Shown here piece after piece: positions 24,181 to 36,369 of a DNA stretch of 64,000 bases; the first letter of the stretch is position 1; each line of letters begins with the position of its first letter. The translations under genes were made by a program, and so were the position numbers. The stretch is from Aradus depressus (taxonomy: Eukaryota > Arthropoda > Insecta > Hemiptera > Aradidae): NCBI GenBank assembly GCA_963662175.1, contig OY759216.1, positions 41,495,087 through 41,559,086 on the forward strand, read 5' to 3'. The notes beneath the pieces are model-generated. The model did not search any database and had not been told where the DNA came from. It saw nothing but the letters and a program-made list of their open reading frames with translations.

Positions 24181-25725
24181 TGTTTAATGTGCCATTTTCT
24201 GACTTCAATGTTTTTGTCCATACCCTATCGTTGCCGTTCTTGTTTTGGCTTTGCATCTGTTGTATTTATGAAGAGTGATTGGCCTACCGCACGAGACCAC
24301 GTATTCTCAGGCCCAGCAATATTTCAGGCACTAGGACCTCTAGATGAGTTGCCTCCACCATGGCCACAGATGCGCCGTGTTCTACCACAGAAAATGCTGT
24401 GGACTGCCTAGGGCCATCTCGGAGAGGGTGTGTCTGGTAGCCACGCACTGACGGTACTGGGAGGAGCTTCCTCGAGGATGATTTCTTCTCAGCAATTCCC
24501 CTAGGCTTGGGTGAGGACCCGTGCTAGATCAACTCTAGTAAAGATGGTACCCCTTCCCACGCCTTTAGCTTCTGCAAAAGACCACAAAATCAACAAATCT
24601 ATCCTGTGGCATCCCAATGAGAGACGCTCAGAGAATCATTTTCGTGCTGCATTTGCATAGTTACTTTCTCCAAAATGTGAATAGTACCTGTTCTGTAGAG
24701 AATTGTGCTATTTAATTTTGATAAGAGCACATTTTCTTAGTTCGAGCAATAAACAAAAACTGAAAAAAATACTTAATGTCATTAAATATTTCTATTAATT
24801 CATGAACCTTCTGTCCTCATCTACCGAACTAACAGGAAAAATTGTAATCTCGCAAAAAAAAATTGAGATCGAGTTTTTAATAGAATTACACGTTTCATGT
24901 TCCCCTGATACATTTGACAATTTTCGAGATTTTGTCTGTGTTGTAATATCCAAAAATATGGACATTAAATGTTTTAATATATTTAAGTAAAAATGACAAT
25001 GCAGATGGAAATGTAAAAGGTGGAGACCAGAGTCCCGGAAGAAGGGTGAAGACCGATGACGTCAGCAGCAATGCCACGTAAGGAAGTGTTTGGGCCACCT
25101 GACGTGGGCAGCCAATCGGTGTGCAGGAAAGTTTCCCGGCCTCCCGGTGTGGAGAGCTAGACGAACCCAGCTTCACTTAGCCAACTATCTTCGTAGAGGG
25201 TTGGCGAACCCACAACCAAATAAAATAGAATTAATAATTACAATAAAAATAATAATTACAGTGTCTGGAACTTTTTGAATACTTCAAGATTAACGGATGT
25301 GTTGATGATTTTATGTATCACCCAGGAAATTAAAAATGCATTTAAAATTTATTAATTTGAATTCCAGCAAAAGTGACGCACTGTCACACAGGGCTTTGGG
25401 GAAGGTCAAACAAGTTCGACAAGTGCCGTTGTTATCTTGGCCACCTTATCACACAACCCGGTCTTTGTTGTCAATAATGGAAGCGTTGTTTCCTCCAAAA
25501 AGGCCTTATATAAGAACTCCCGATAGACAGTTTTTCCGCGTGCCTCGTCATTTGATGATGAAAAATATGGTTTATAGCTGCCCACTGGAACAACTTCTAT
25601 GCTTGCCAGGCCCGTTTTAATGTAAGTAATTTTCTTCTGTTTGTTTTAATAATTACACTGTTTTGCAACAGAAAGGAGGATTGGAGGAGGATTGACTTGG
25701 CTCTCCATTGGAAGACGCTCTACAC
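24181..25725. other. Intergenic region, GC-richer, probable transposon debris
   Basis: 24220-24600 and 25000-25200 are noticeably richer in G and C than their surroundings. A TATATAAG motif lies near 25507. No long coherent frame was recognised. A short frame at 25660-25725 continues after the hAT MITE (WKTLYMNQWETVHSIR when the MITE is skipped), suggesting the MITE inserted into an older coding repeat. Confidence 0.35.
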
Positions 25726-26250
25726 CAGTGATTCCCAACCTTACTATGCCCATGGACCCCTTTTTTTATAGCAAAAATCTGACCATGACCCCCAAGCGAA
25801 ATAACTAAATAACTGCATAATAGAAAAATTACAAATTTTACTTTGATGTTTTGAATGGTAAATGGTGACGTAAAAATAAAATATAAATAAAACATTGTGA
25901 TATTTAAAGTAGTATTTATTCAAATTATAACGTTGGTTTCATTTAGACGGGTGAACTTGATGGTAGATTATTTATGTTCGGCTCTGTCTGTGAGTAACAG
26001 TCGGCACGAGCACTAATTTCCAGTCGATTTCTTTTTTTCGTGCTGAGGCTCATACATATCTATATGGTATCAGGTCGTAAAAATCGTTATAAATTTATTT
26101 TAACTTCCATTTCAATGAAAATGGGTCACAATTAATTTACTTTATATTAAACCTTTCGCGGCCCCCCAAATTAAATTTAATTTGCCACAGACCCCCTCAG
26201 CGGGCCCAAGAACCCCCAGGGGTCTGTAGGAACCACTTTGGGAACCTATG
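25726..26250. mobile_element. hAT-type MITE, 525 bp, with 8-bp target duplication
   Basis: The left end CAGTGATTCCCAA and the right end, reverse complemented (CATAGGTTCCCAAAG), form the imperfect TIR typical of hAT non-autonomous elements, including the subterminal GGACCCC/GGGGTCTG blocks. Target copies are CTCTACAC (25718-25725) and CTCTACAT (26251-26258), 7 of 8 identical. No coding capacity. Confidence 0.8.
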
Positions 26251-27105
26251 CTCTACATGAACCAGTGGGAGACAGTCCACTCCATCCGTTCTCTGCTGTG
26301 CACCCCCACGAACGCTATCCGACATGAGAGCATGTTTCACTATCCTGTCTGGGCAAGCCTGGCCCCGCCCAGGTGAGGGCTAGCATGTGACCAAGAAAGT
26401 CAAGTTGATAGAGGCCTGACGAGACTCAAGATCTATTAATTCTTCCACAACGGAGATCGGAGGCGCAGGAAATCAGGGGCCTTCGTGCCTACCTGTCGGA
26501 CTACGTTCGAAAGTCAAGCGCTAGGGCAGATTCCGGTCTAGAAGAGAGGTAAAAATGCGATAATTACCGATGATATTCTTATTTTTGTTAATTACTTCTC
26601 ATATGCTCAGAAAAGTAAAGCTTTGCATTTTTTAAAATAAAGCCTAGTATTGAGGTATTTTTTAAATTTATTCTTACAAAATCTATAAAATAAAACAGGA
26701 TAACGATTTTTTTCAAAATCAATTGTTACAATTTTTTTTTGATCTCCAGAAACAAATTCCTCCCTACGCCAATGAAATTTACTAAATGGAATACATCTTG
26801 AAACAGTATGAATTAAGAAATAATCGTTGGTCTTTATTGAAAATTTTTCGTTAATGTGATACAGAAGCCCTTCTGTATCTCTTGTATTTACAATTTGACC
26901 AACTTTTGTTACCAGGATACTTTTTATGCTGTACTAATTCCTAAATTTTTTATTACAGTTGATTTTTTAGTTGACATTTCAATCGATTTCTATAACATCG
27001 AATAATAACATCGATTCGATCGCGTTATCTTATCTACAATTGGCCTTGGTTTTATTATTTTTTATTCTTTGTTATGGATTGAACAGAAATTTGAAAATTC
27101 AGGCG
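26251..27105. other. Intergenic region upstream of Def8
   Basis: 26260-26550 is GC-rich and looks like the continuation of the repeat interrupted by the hAT MITE. 26560-27105 is AT-rich and should hold the Def8 5' UTR and promoter. No specific promoter element identified. Confidence 0.4.
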
Positions 27106-30100
27106 ATGGAGTCATTTGTTGACGATGAATTTAATTCCTCAACTCCTTGTTCATCTCCTGATATGAACTCTGGAGATGATTTATCGGATTCTTCTATTAT
27201 CCCAGGAACTGCAATAAATGCTGAAAACTATATTACTATTAAGGAGGTATTGCCAGTTATATTCTAATTGAAAATTTTAAATAGTGAGTTATCAGAAGAG
27301 ATTAGATAGATGATATTTTTTATTATTCTATTAAGTGATATTATTCAACAAAATAAATATTCCGCTTCCACATATTTTTTTTGTTTGGGTCAATGAATCT
27401 TCCAAATTTGTTTTGTGTAGACTGCTAAGTTTTTTTTTTATTTGTGTAAGCTGCAAAATCAAACCTATTTAATTTTAATTTTTTTTATTAAGGTATTTTC
27501 TTATTCAGCTATAAAATAAACAAATATATTTTGTTTTCAGGGATGTCAGTCAGCATTTACCACAGAAGAGCTAACTTTAGCTGTCAATCATTGCAAGAAA
27601 TTAGTTCTTGAAAGTGAAGAATGTTCTGATGAAAGAAAATGGCTGGTTCGGCGATTAATTGAACTTCGACATCGACTAGAGCAAGCTAAAGAGTGTGAAG
27701 AGTGTGAACCAGCCATGGAAAATGAAGATTCCTTCGTTAAATTGGGTCATCATTTGGTGGTTAAAAGTTTCCCTCCTTCCGCCTCAAAGAAATACTGTGA
27801 TCGTTGTTGCGGAACTATTTGGAATGTTTTGCAATCATGCTATCAATGTTCAGGTAAATAATGTGCGTAGATTTTCGTATATTAATCTGATCTTAGCTTA
27901 TCTTCGAAGTGAAAGGTCGCATTCACATCATACTTTTGGCCAACTTCTGCACTTTTTTGCGACCCTTATCGTCTATGACATTTGTCCTTCTGATACAGGT
28001 TGTGAAAGAACAGAAACTTCTCTGAGTTTATTTTCATAGGGCACTGAGCAGGAGTCATTCTTAGTTGGCCAAAAATATGATGAGGAAGGACGAGGATGCA
28101 TGAATATCTTCCCAATCCACCACTTACTATCGTAGGTAACTGCATACAACTTTTCTGGAATAATATTGACAAGTTCTTCGGTTTTATCCCCAACAGTGGT
28201 TATAAAGGATTTTCCAGGAGCTGAAAACCGCTTCACTAAAATGGGTCTTTTGTCATAATAAGTTCATGAGGGTCATCTCATAGTATCTACACATAAAAAA
28301 TAGTTGTGAGCGCAGATGACAGCAAGCATGGCATGACCCTACTGGAGTTTTTCGAGCTTAAATCGGTATAACTGGATGTATTGGGAGTTTGTTCCAATTG
28401 TGTGAATATTTTATAAAACAGCTATGTTACATATATATTTTTTTGACTTGATTTTATCTTGGACAAAGCTGTTCGTGAAAATATCAAATACAGGCAAAAC
28501 TTCGCACAATTTTTCAGAAGTGGGATAAAGCCAGCAAAATCAATCCTATCCAGCTCGAATTCTTTGTTCGAATATCGCACGTATTCAGATTCAGATAAAG
28601 TAATATACAGCTAAGGTACTCCCGGACAACATGGTGTAACTTGCTAGTACACAATGTCCCCTACAATTCCTTTGTCATTCAATTTTTTCTTTATAGGCCA
28701 GGGGCCAGTCATTCCTCGCTATTTCCCCTCGAGAACCCCGTTTTATTCCTGCTGATCTTTCATTTTTATATATAAAATAATATATACACATATTTTTTTT
28801 CAGATTGTTTATACAAATGCCATATAAAATGTGCCGAATCACTTCATCGCGTTTGTGCCCATTTGGTTCTCGCAGAAAATCCAAATTACGAAACTCGGAT
28901 TTGTCCAGAAGTGGGACTAGATGCTCAAAGTTTCCGATGTTTCGAATGCAACGTTCGTATTAATTATAGTAGGTGGATTTATAATTTTTATTTCAATATA
29001 TTAGTTTTTAAAGTCATTTCTGTAATTAATTCGTCTTTATAAAATTTATTTTCAGATCATTCAAAAGGATATTATCTTTTTTCTCCTGGTAAGTCATGTA
29101 GAGTTAATTTTTATTTTTGATTCTTTCTTTAGCCCTCCTGAAGAAAAAAAAAATTCTATATTGACAATAAATTAAACTCATTTTTAATCATATGTTTCAT
29201 TTTTATTTGTGTTGGCTTGAACGACAATTAAGTGTATAAATAGTGATTTTTTTTAATTTGCGTATTTAAAATAAAAAATACCCAAGGGTTTTCTTAATTA
29301 TTAAAAAAAAAAAAAAAAAAAAAAATTGCATATCTTAAACCTTTTTGGATACTAAAATATTTACTTTATAATATTACAGCATCACTTCTCCCATTTATCT
29401 ATTGCCTTCTCTAGAAAAAAGAAAACAAGTAGGAAAGGTTTTGGGAGGCACTACCATCATCTATATCTTTTATACATGTGTTCTCTATGTTAACTATTCC
29501 TTCTGTCAATCAGAATCTTCCTTTTATAGAACATATTTTTATTGAGTCTACTTCTATATTTAAACGTTTTGCCTAGGTGTTTGAGAAGGCAAAAAATAAT
29601 TGGGAGATGTGATGCTATATTTTAGAGTAGATTTAGTTATATTCTTTCGTTGCAGCTCTTTTTTTATTACACTTAATTTAAAAATGTATTTTTATATGTA
29701 AATGTTTCGGGCTGCAAGCGCATCCTCATTATCTATACAATCTAAAGTAATTTTTTTGTTGCAATTAAGGTTTTAATTAATAATAATAATTTATTACATT
29801 TTTGCAAAACAACTTGTGTTTGGGAAGAAATAGTCTACCAAAACACATGTTTGCAGACTAATTGCATCAAAACAATTTATATATCAATGATGTTTTAAAT
29901 AATGTGCAAGAAAAACAGCTGCAACGAAAGAATAATACTCGATTAGAAATCATCTTAAACATCACAAACTCGAACTAAATTTAGTTTCAAATGAAAATGT
30001 CTAACATTTATTTGCTCTACTAATGTAGACGTACCTAAATTTATAAATCACTTTGTTGAAATAAAGACTAAACAAAAAACAACCAGCGGGTTCCACTTCA

Positions 30101-33100
30101 AGTCTCTCTTCTCTCTACTTCTTGAATTACTGGGTGTGTGTAACTCTGTTCTTATGTCGATAAATTCATTTTATCGGCATTTATTAGGGTGTTTGAGTAA
30201 TGCCCCTTCTAATTCTAAAAACCAAAGTAGTTTGAACCATATATTAAATTTCGTATCGAGATATTTTTTCTTTCGGGAGTATATTCATTCTGACACACTT
30301 TTTTTTCAATTTCAACCAAATATAATGAAGAAATGGAAGTTATGTAATTACTTATAGCTGGGTAATTGATTAAACCGAATTATGCAAATATTTCTTTGTT
30401 AAATTGCTTATTTCTTCTAAATCATTTCAACTATCGAATACATTGTTATTAGACTAGATTTGCGGGTGTCGAGGTGGGGGATGAGGTCGGAAGTATAGAT
30501 TTGGTGGAAGAGAGTCGGAGTGTTCAACTCATTAATGCCCAAGCCTAGAAATAACTATATTTATTTAAAATGTTATGTGTTATTTACCATATAAAACATG
30601 TAGATTGAGAGATCTTTTTTTTTCATATTCAGAAGGGTAAGAAGAATAATGTTGCACTTACGCAACGTTGGGCTAAAGGCACTACGCAATAATTGAAGTA
30701 ACCTATTTTACTGAAATAGGTAAATGCAAACTTATCTTTATTTGAAATATTTTTTTATCAATTTTCTCGTATGTTTAAATAGTGGCAATTAGACAGAGGA
30801 CCTAGTGGGCCCGTTGGCGTAGCTAGGGGGGCAGGGGTGGGAGAATAATGCTAGCTACGCCAATGAGTGGGCCCCAAAATGTTGTCGGTCAACTTTTTTG
30901 GATCCGGCCAAGTGATGTTCATGCCCCACACGAAATAGTTTCTTCTCTGTCTCAAGGTGCCGTTAAACCCGATGGAGAGAATAAAACATGAGAAATTAAA
31001 CTAAAACAAATGATAACATAAGAATGATCAAACGAAATAATTACCTGTGAAATATCGACAAATAATGCTATAAGGAGAGAGTAATTGTGGTTGTGGATAT
31101 GCCCAGCTTTGCGTATACGCAACATTAACTTTAACTTATTAAATGCAGTCTTCGTATTATCTCATCTCGAAACAAAACGAGTTTTTTGTTATTTAAAAGA
31201 AAAACAAAGTAGAAATAATGTTTTGTTTACGGAACGTTGAGTGGAAATGTGTTAACTTGTGGTTTCTAATATAGTCAGTAAATTTTCTTTTTTGGCCGCA
31301 CAGGTGGCAAGCTTGCCTACTATGCTTAACATTGCGGGTTTGAACCCGGCTGGGGTCCTTAGGTTTTTTTTGTCTGACACAACGTTGAGCACACTAATCT
31401 TCGGAATGGTACGTTATATTGCTGGCTCGAGCCTGTGCGATGTCAGGTTCTTTTTATAGACCCCTACCCTAATTAAACCTAAAATTAGGACACTCGCAGT
31501 AGCGTCTCCGGGGAAGTGATAAGAGAATTGAATACATAGGTATCTACTCCATCTATAATATATCGTGTATGTAATTTTTAATGGGATTCAGAAAATGGAG
31601 TGGGAGAGGCTCGCCGGTGTGATTACAACGGTCGGTACTACTGTCCCTCGTGTCACTGGAACACCCCCAGCCTGGTGCCGGCCCGGGTGATGTACAACTG
31701 GGACTTCCAGCCTCAGCCTGTTTCCAGGGCTTCCTATCAGCTCATCCGACTGTCAAGGCACAGGCCTATCATCACACTTGACCAACGGCTCTACGCATTC
31801 ATCGAGGAGTTAGCTATAGTTCAAGTAAGTTCGTTATCTCTGTATATAAGTTCCACAACTTTGTTTGTTACCTAATACATAAGAAAAACGGGGGCGAAAG
31901 GATTATTAGTGATATTGAGCGGCGCATCATTTTTCGACAAGACGGGATAAAAGGAAAGGATACGGGAGAGAGGCTATGAAATAGGGAAAAAACAAAAAAA
32001 CTGAAAAAAAAGAGCATAAAAGTCTCTACACTGATTTAAATTTTATGATTATCTATAGAATCAGACAAGGGCTATTTGGCTCGAAAACTTTATTACGAGA
32101 GAAATGAAATCATTTTAATAATAAATGTATTGAGCGGCATATCACATTGTGGGTTTTGACGAGTCGTGGACAGACAGAAACGTGAAAATATATTCATATG
32201 AACTGAATAAATATTTTAATTGAAAATTACCAGTAAATATAACAGAGATTAGTTGTAGAAAGTAAGAGATAACAGTGTACACTATAGCTTAGGTTAATGA
32301 GTGACCAGGTAAGGCTGATCAGTTGAGCGAGGGCGCCCTTTCCCTCCCCACCTCGCTACTTCTTGCCTTTTTCGCTCCTCGGGAATGCTATTTATTTCCG
32401 TTATAATCGTTTAATTTAAACGCGAAAATTTATAGGACAAAAAATGTCTTTTATATTGAAGAGACAATTTTTAGTAACAGAGAAAAAATCAAGTAACTTT
32501 TGCTGTATACAAGTAAATCAATCCCCTCTGTTCAGGGATCTTGAAAATTTGATGTAAGTAATGAATAGGCAGAATCACAATATTGAGTTGGGTTGAAATG
32601 TGAGCCATTTTCCTGTTATGAAACAGACAGACATGAAAGCTAAAATACTCAGTACAGACAGTCACTCCTTACAATTTTATTATTTTTCGACTGAATCTCC
32701 CCACTTTTCCTTCTTATGTACATAATAATAATACTTATGAGTATTTTGAATCTATTAAAATGTTTTGTACTTTGTTATTTATTTATTATTTTTGAAATAT
32801 TGTGTAGAAAAAGCGTAAAGAGTTGTCTTGTATGAAGCAGTACATTGCGACTTGCCGCCTGGCCTTAGAGAGCGGCCTCCTGATGCGGGAGCTCGAATGG
32901 AGGCGACACCTTCTTCACAGCACTACCGTCTTCTCTCTGGACGACCTCATTGATATACACAACGGAACTTTTCTTTCAAAAATTGATTCCATTTATGATG
33001 TACTAAGGAATCATATCAAAGTTGAATGCACTGTAAGTTCTTTTTATTGCTGTTCATGTGGATCATGTTTCCACCTCTTTCGAATCTTAAAAATATCAGT

Positions 33101-33837
33101 AAATCATGGGTGCAGTCAGTGCACAAATATTTCCTATTCTCTAATGAAAATAATTCCATTTTCTTAACTTTTGTTAAGTTTGTGACCTTCTCCTAAATCG
33201 TTTAGCTTCAATGTAACAGTGGCCAGAGTTAGACGAAAATACAATTTAAAAAATACTTTTTTTAGCTGGATTGCAGCAAATCCTGCTCGACTTGACTATG
33301 TTGCATGATTAATTTTTGGATAAAGCTCAGCAAGAATAGTAGGAATGAATAATAAGCGACTATAAAATAACATCATAAAGCTGGATTCTGCTAATAGAAC
33401 CAGCACTACACTAGATGAGTAAAAATAACATTTTAAATACTAAACTTAAAATATTCAGAATAGACATTTTAAGGAATTTTCAAAATAGTAAAGAACCTTG
33501 TTATGAAAAAAATAAGTAATTAATTGTAGAGACGACCTCTGCACTTAACAGTGCAAAATAGTACCGTTATGTTACAAATCCTGCGTGTGGTAAACATTAT
33601 TCTAACGTTTATTTTTTTAAATAATGAACCATAATTTTTTTTGTTTGTTTTTAGGTGTGTCAAGGTCGAGGCTACATCTGTGAGTTGTGTGATGACAAAA
33701 AGACTATTTACGGGTTTGACATAAATACATATACGTGTCCAAAATGTGAAACTGTGAGCCATAAGTTTTGTTGGTCGAAGAATCAAATGTGCCCCAAGTG
33801 TATACGAAAAGAACAGAAGTCAGAACAATATCTGTGA
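27106..33837 (+). CDS. Def8: Differentially expressed in FDCP 8 homolog (C1 and Rubicon-homology zinc-finger protein)
   Basis: DEF8 proteins are Rubicon-homology (RH, zf-RING_9) family members linked to PLEKHM1/Rab7 and lysosome positioning. Seven exons: 27106-27246, 27541-27853, 28804-28968, 29056-29088, 31592-31824, 32808-33032, 33655-33837 (stop TGA). Total 1293 nt, 430 residues, close to the vertebrate length. The start is the ATG at 27106, following an in-frame stretch that has no earlier ATG and may be intron or 5' UTR. Residues 117 to about 165 form a C1-like zinc domain (HHL..., YCDRCCGTIW, YQC, YKCHIKC). The C-terminal half is the RH domain, with paired cysteines in CFEC, CDYNGRYYCPSC, CELCDD, CPKCETVSHKFCW and CPKC, and the RVMYNWDF motif typical of the family. 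Exon 4 is only 33 nt and in phase 1-1. An AATAAA lies 75 nt after the stop. Identity is secure. Confidence 0.93.
27973..28236 (-). pseudogene. Fragment of a transposon-associated ORF in Def8 intron 2
   Basis: An 87-codon minus-strand frame contains YAVTYDSKWWIGKIFMHPRP...FWPTKNDSCSVP. It fits a C-terminal module that recurs in many insect mobile-element ORFs (Y.V.YD..WYIGK...FMHP..PS..F.WP..DD.C.V). The spacing between WIGK and FMHP is shortened, so it is probably a decayed copy. The name of the parent element is not known to me. Confidence 0.6.
30130..30310 (+). repeat. Family X interspersed repeat, degenerate copy
   Basis: CGATAAATTCATTTTATCGG, CATTTATTAGGGTGTTTGAG and GGGAGTATATTCATTCTGAC match the core blocks of the better-preserved family X copies at 35.4-36.2, 37.8, 41.2, 58.9 and 59.8 kb. 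Confidence 0.5.
30803..30880. mobile_element. Very short inverted-repeat element (MITE remnant)
   Basis: GTGGGCCCGTTGGCGTAGCT at the left is mirrored by AGCTACGCCAATGAGTGGGC at the right, with only about 30 nt between. GGCGTAGCTAG is a common terminal motif of hAT-like MITEs. Internal deletion derivative; low information. Confidence 0.4.
31294..31510 (+). repeat. tRNA-derived SINE, copy 3 (divergent subfamily)
   Basis: The head GGCCGCACAGGTGGCAAGCT and B box GGGTTTGAACCCGGC differ from the other copies. The body still contains GAGCCTGTGCGATGTCAGGT and GACCCCTACCCTA, so it is an older or separate subfamily. Lies in Def8 intron 4, sense orientation. Confidence 0.6.
31825..32807. other. Def8 intron 5, repeat-like AT-rich sequence
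   Basis: Around 32320-32420 the sequence is GC-richer (GAGGGCGCCCTTTCCCTCCC) and resembles the 16-kb repeat fragment. No class assigned. Confidence 0.35.
33033..33654. other. Def8 intron 6, nothing recognised
   Basis: AT-rich intron between the sixth and last Def8 exons; no repeat or ORF of note. Confidence 0.5.
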
Positions 33838-33911
33838 TAACTTTTTTTTATAGTTGACAATGTTTTTTTTAAATATTTTGTAAATATAGTTTTCTTTATA
33901 TATTTATGTCA

Positions 33912-33917
33912 AATAAA
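33912..33917 (+). promoter_or_regulatory. Probable polyadenylation signal of Def8
   Basis: A canonical AATAAA hexamer sits 75 nt downstream of the Def8 stop codon in an AT-rich tract. The position fits a short 3' UTR. Seen directly; its use is inferred. Confidence 0.6.
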
Positions 33918-35429
33918 TGAACTTAGTATGTTATAGCTAGCACTCATTTTATGTTTTGCTCACTTAGTATCTTTGGGTAAGATGTTTTAGATATACAATG
34001 ACATTTTCAGTGACTTCGAGGCAGCAGCGTGTTCTGTCGCATGCCCCCATCGGCATAAATATAAATTTGATGTAGAGATATCCTATTCCATATAATATAA
34101 AAGTGTACACTAACTCAATCCATAGAACATCTGACAGACTAATTCAATCTCTCTGCCCTGCGGTATATAACATTTCTAAAACCCAGAACATTGTATAAAT
34201 TATCATTGTTCAACATTTAACATTTCAGGATAATTTGATCTAAAACAAGTTTTTAGATTAATAAAAACACAAAAATAACTTTAAAACATAAGAAAACATA
34301 TTTTAAACACAAAAATACCGCAACCTGTTTATTTGAATCAAACTAATCAAATACATCAAGTATGAAATTAACAATGGTAAGTTCTATAATAAGGTTGCAA
34401 AATGGAACTTGTCCCGGGTCATTCTACATTAGCAATGAATACATGAAATTACCGAAGTTAAATGACTCAGCTTGTTAGAATAAAGTAATATCTACTCCGT
34501 CCGTATCTGTCTGTCGGTTTTTCCTTTCAGATGTTTTTTTTCTTACTTCTCAGTGAGCTAGAAAGTAACGACCTGACTCGGAAACTACAGTGAGAAGTTA
34601 CTTCGCTCCTGGTTCATGGTAATGATAAATGAGAGGGGTATGGCTAACACATATATACCTAGTTCCTGGTCCATTGGGATAGGGGAGGTTTGTACGGTGC
34701 GCAGGTATAACCTGAGACGGATAACTGAAATAGGAAGTTATCTCGCACCTGCGTCACTGGTCGGTCCCACCGGAATGACGAGTTTAAGATAAATGGAAGT
34801 TACCTCAAAGAATCCGGAAGATAACGGTGATAGGTTGATGCGTGGTGTTTGGAGGGAGGTGAGGTTAACATAATCAGGTAAAATATTGTGATACGGATGA
34901 CCGGAAGGTAGATTACCTTCCTCCTGTTCCATGGTAATAGGTATGGTTAGGCGAGGTGCGGGTAACCTATTGAAAAAGTAAAATAAAGTGAACAATTTCG
35001 TCTTTCTTCATTCATTTGTCTGGCTCCCCTCTCAAAAGACCACGTTTTTAAATATAAATTTTGACTGTACATTGACCATTTGAGACAATACGGCATTTGG
35101 GGATATCTTTGATTGGAGAAGCTATTCTGAGACTAGTCCTGAGTGTAAATTTATTATTATTTAGTGCTGAGTTTGAGCCTTCTCAATTTGTATAGTAAAT
35201 TCAACGAGCTTTCGAATGGTGATATCAAAAAAAAGTTTATAATGGTGAGTAGCTGAGCAAAATCTATTTATTGAATACCAACGTTTAGGTACAAACATGA
35301 AAAAGTAACCACCTGGAACAGTGAGAATCAGACCGTGGTTTATAGGACATTTTACCTCCACAGCCATACGAAGTAGTAGGGCCAAAATGCGATGAGGAGT
35401 TTCAACGGAATTGCATGTTTTCCGACCTG
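33918..35429. other. Def8-Mrrf intergenic region with degenerate internal repeats
   Basis: 34560-34960 holds three or four imperfect copies of a module with GGAAGTTA, CTCCTGGTTCATGGTAAT and GGTATGGCTA or close variants, about 100-150 nt apart. The rest is AT-rich with no recognised feature. Confidence 0.4.
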
Positions 35430-36230
35430 ATTCCAAAAATGTCTGTGAAGACTATAACTTTCGATAGAATCAACACGAAATTTCATATGTAAATTCAAAG
35501 TCCACCTATTGATTTTCAACCAAATCGGCCAAATAGAAATGGGGGAGGCTCAACATAAAAACTGCCGATGTAATGAATGTATCGACATGAATTTTATATT
35601 TAAATTAAAAACGAGATAATGATGGCATCTACGAATTTTCAGCGAAATCGGTCGAAAGAAAGGAGACCAGAGAAGAGGGGCTCGACTTAAATACCCTAAT
35701 AATTGCCGATATAATGAATGTATCGACACAAAACTTAATATGAGGAAGCCACTACGGTAAATCACATATTGCGTATTAGTTCAAAGGGTCGATTGGCTTC
35801 GGAAGGAGAGCGAAAACGTAATTTACATCGGCAATTATTGGGGTTTTTGAGTAGAGACCTGATCCTCCTTCCCTTTGGCCGATTTCACTGAAAATTCGTT
35901 CGGCTGATTTTGCGGTATATTGCCGACCTTATAGGGTTTTAAATTTTCATATGAAATTTTGTATAATACATTCTTCACAACAGCAGTTATTAATAGTTTT
36001 TGTTACTCCCCTCTGGCCGATTTGAATCAAAATGAGCAGGTGTCGTCATTATGTGGTTCTGGATCCACATATAAAAATTGGTGTCATTCTATTGGGAGTT
36101 ACCGTGTTCCGAGAACTTTTTTTTTTTAATCAGGAGGTTGGAAAACATGACATTCGGAGAAAAACTCAATAGAATTTCTGACCAATTACATAACTTCCCC
36201 TATACTATAATTGTGGAACTAAAACACAAA
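35430..36230. repeat. Family X interspersed repeats, head-to-head inverted pair
   Basis: 35430-35760 carries about three minus-oriented sub-repeats of roughly 130 nt (GCCGATGTAATGAATGTATC, CGACACGAAATTTCATATG, TTTTCAGCCAAATCGGCC and variants). 35810-36230 carries the same blocks in plus orientation, ending with TTCTGACCAATTACATAACT. Class unknown. Sits directly upstream of Mrrf and could supply its promoter region. Confidence 0.65.
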
Positions 36231-36369
36231 AAACGAAACAAAGTAGGTGCCTGCCCAATTTTCTCCAAAGGTCAAAAACGTTTCGGATTAGAGAGAGGTT
36301 GTGAGTGAGCAGGTTACAAATATTTGCGACGAGAAAATAGTTTTTTACGCCTTATTATTATTACTCAGA

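Larger units (their letters stand above)
29089..31591. other. Def8 intron 4 (2.5 kb)
   Basis: It contains a 23-nt poly-A at about 29305, a degenerate family X copy (30130-30310), a short MITE (30803-30880) and a divergent SINE (31294-31510). The rest is AT-rich without recognised features. Confidence 0.5.

Noticed and set aside
35430..36230. CRISPR-like array because of regularly spaced repeats
   Set aside because: Sub-repeats are about 130 nt, degenerate and eukaryotic interspersed; there are no short exact repeats with unique spacers.
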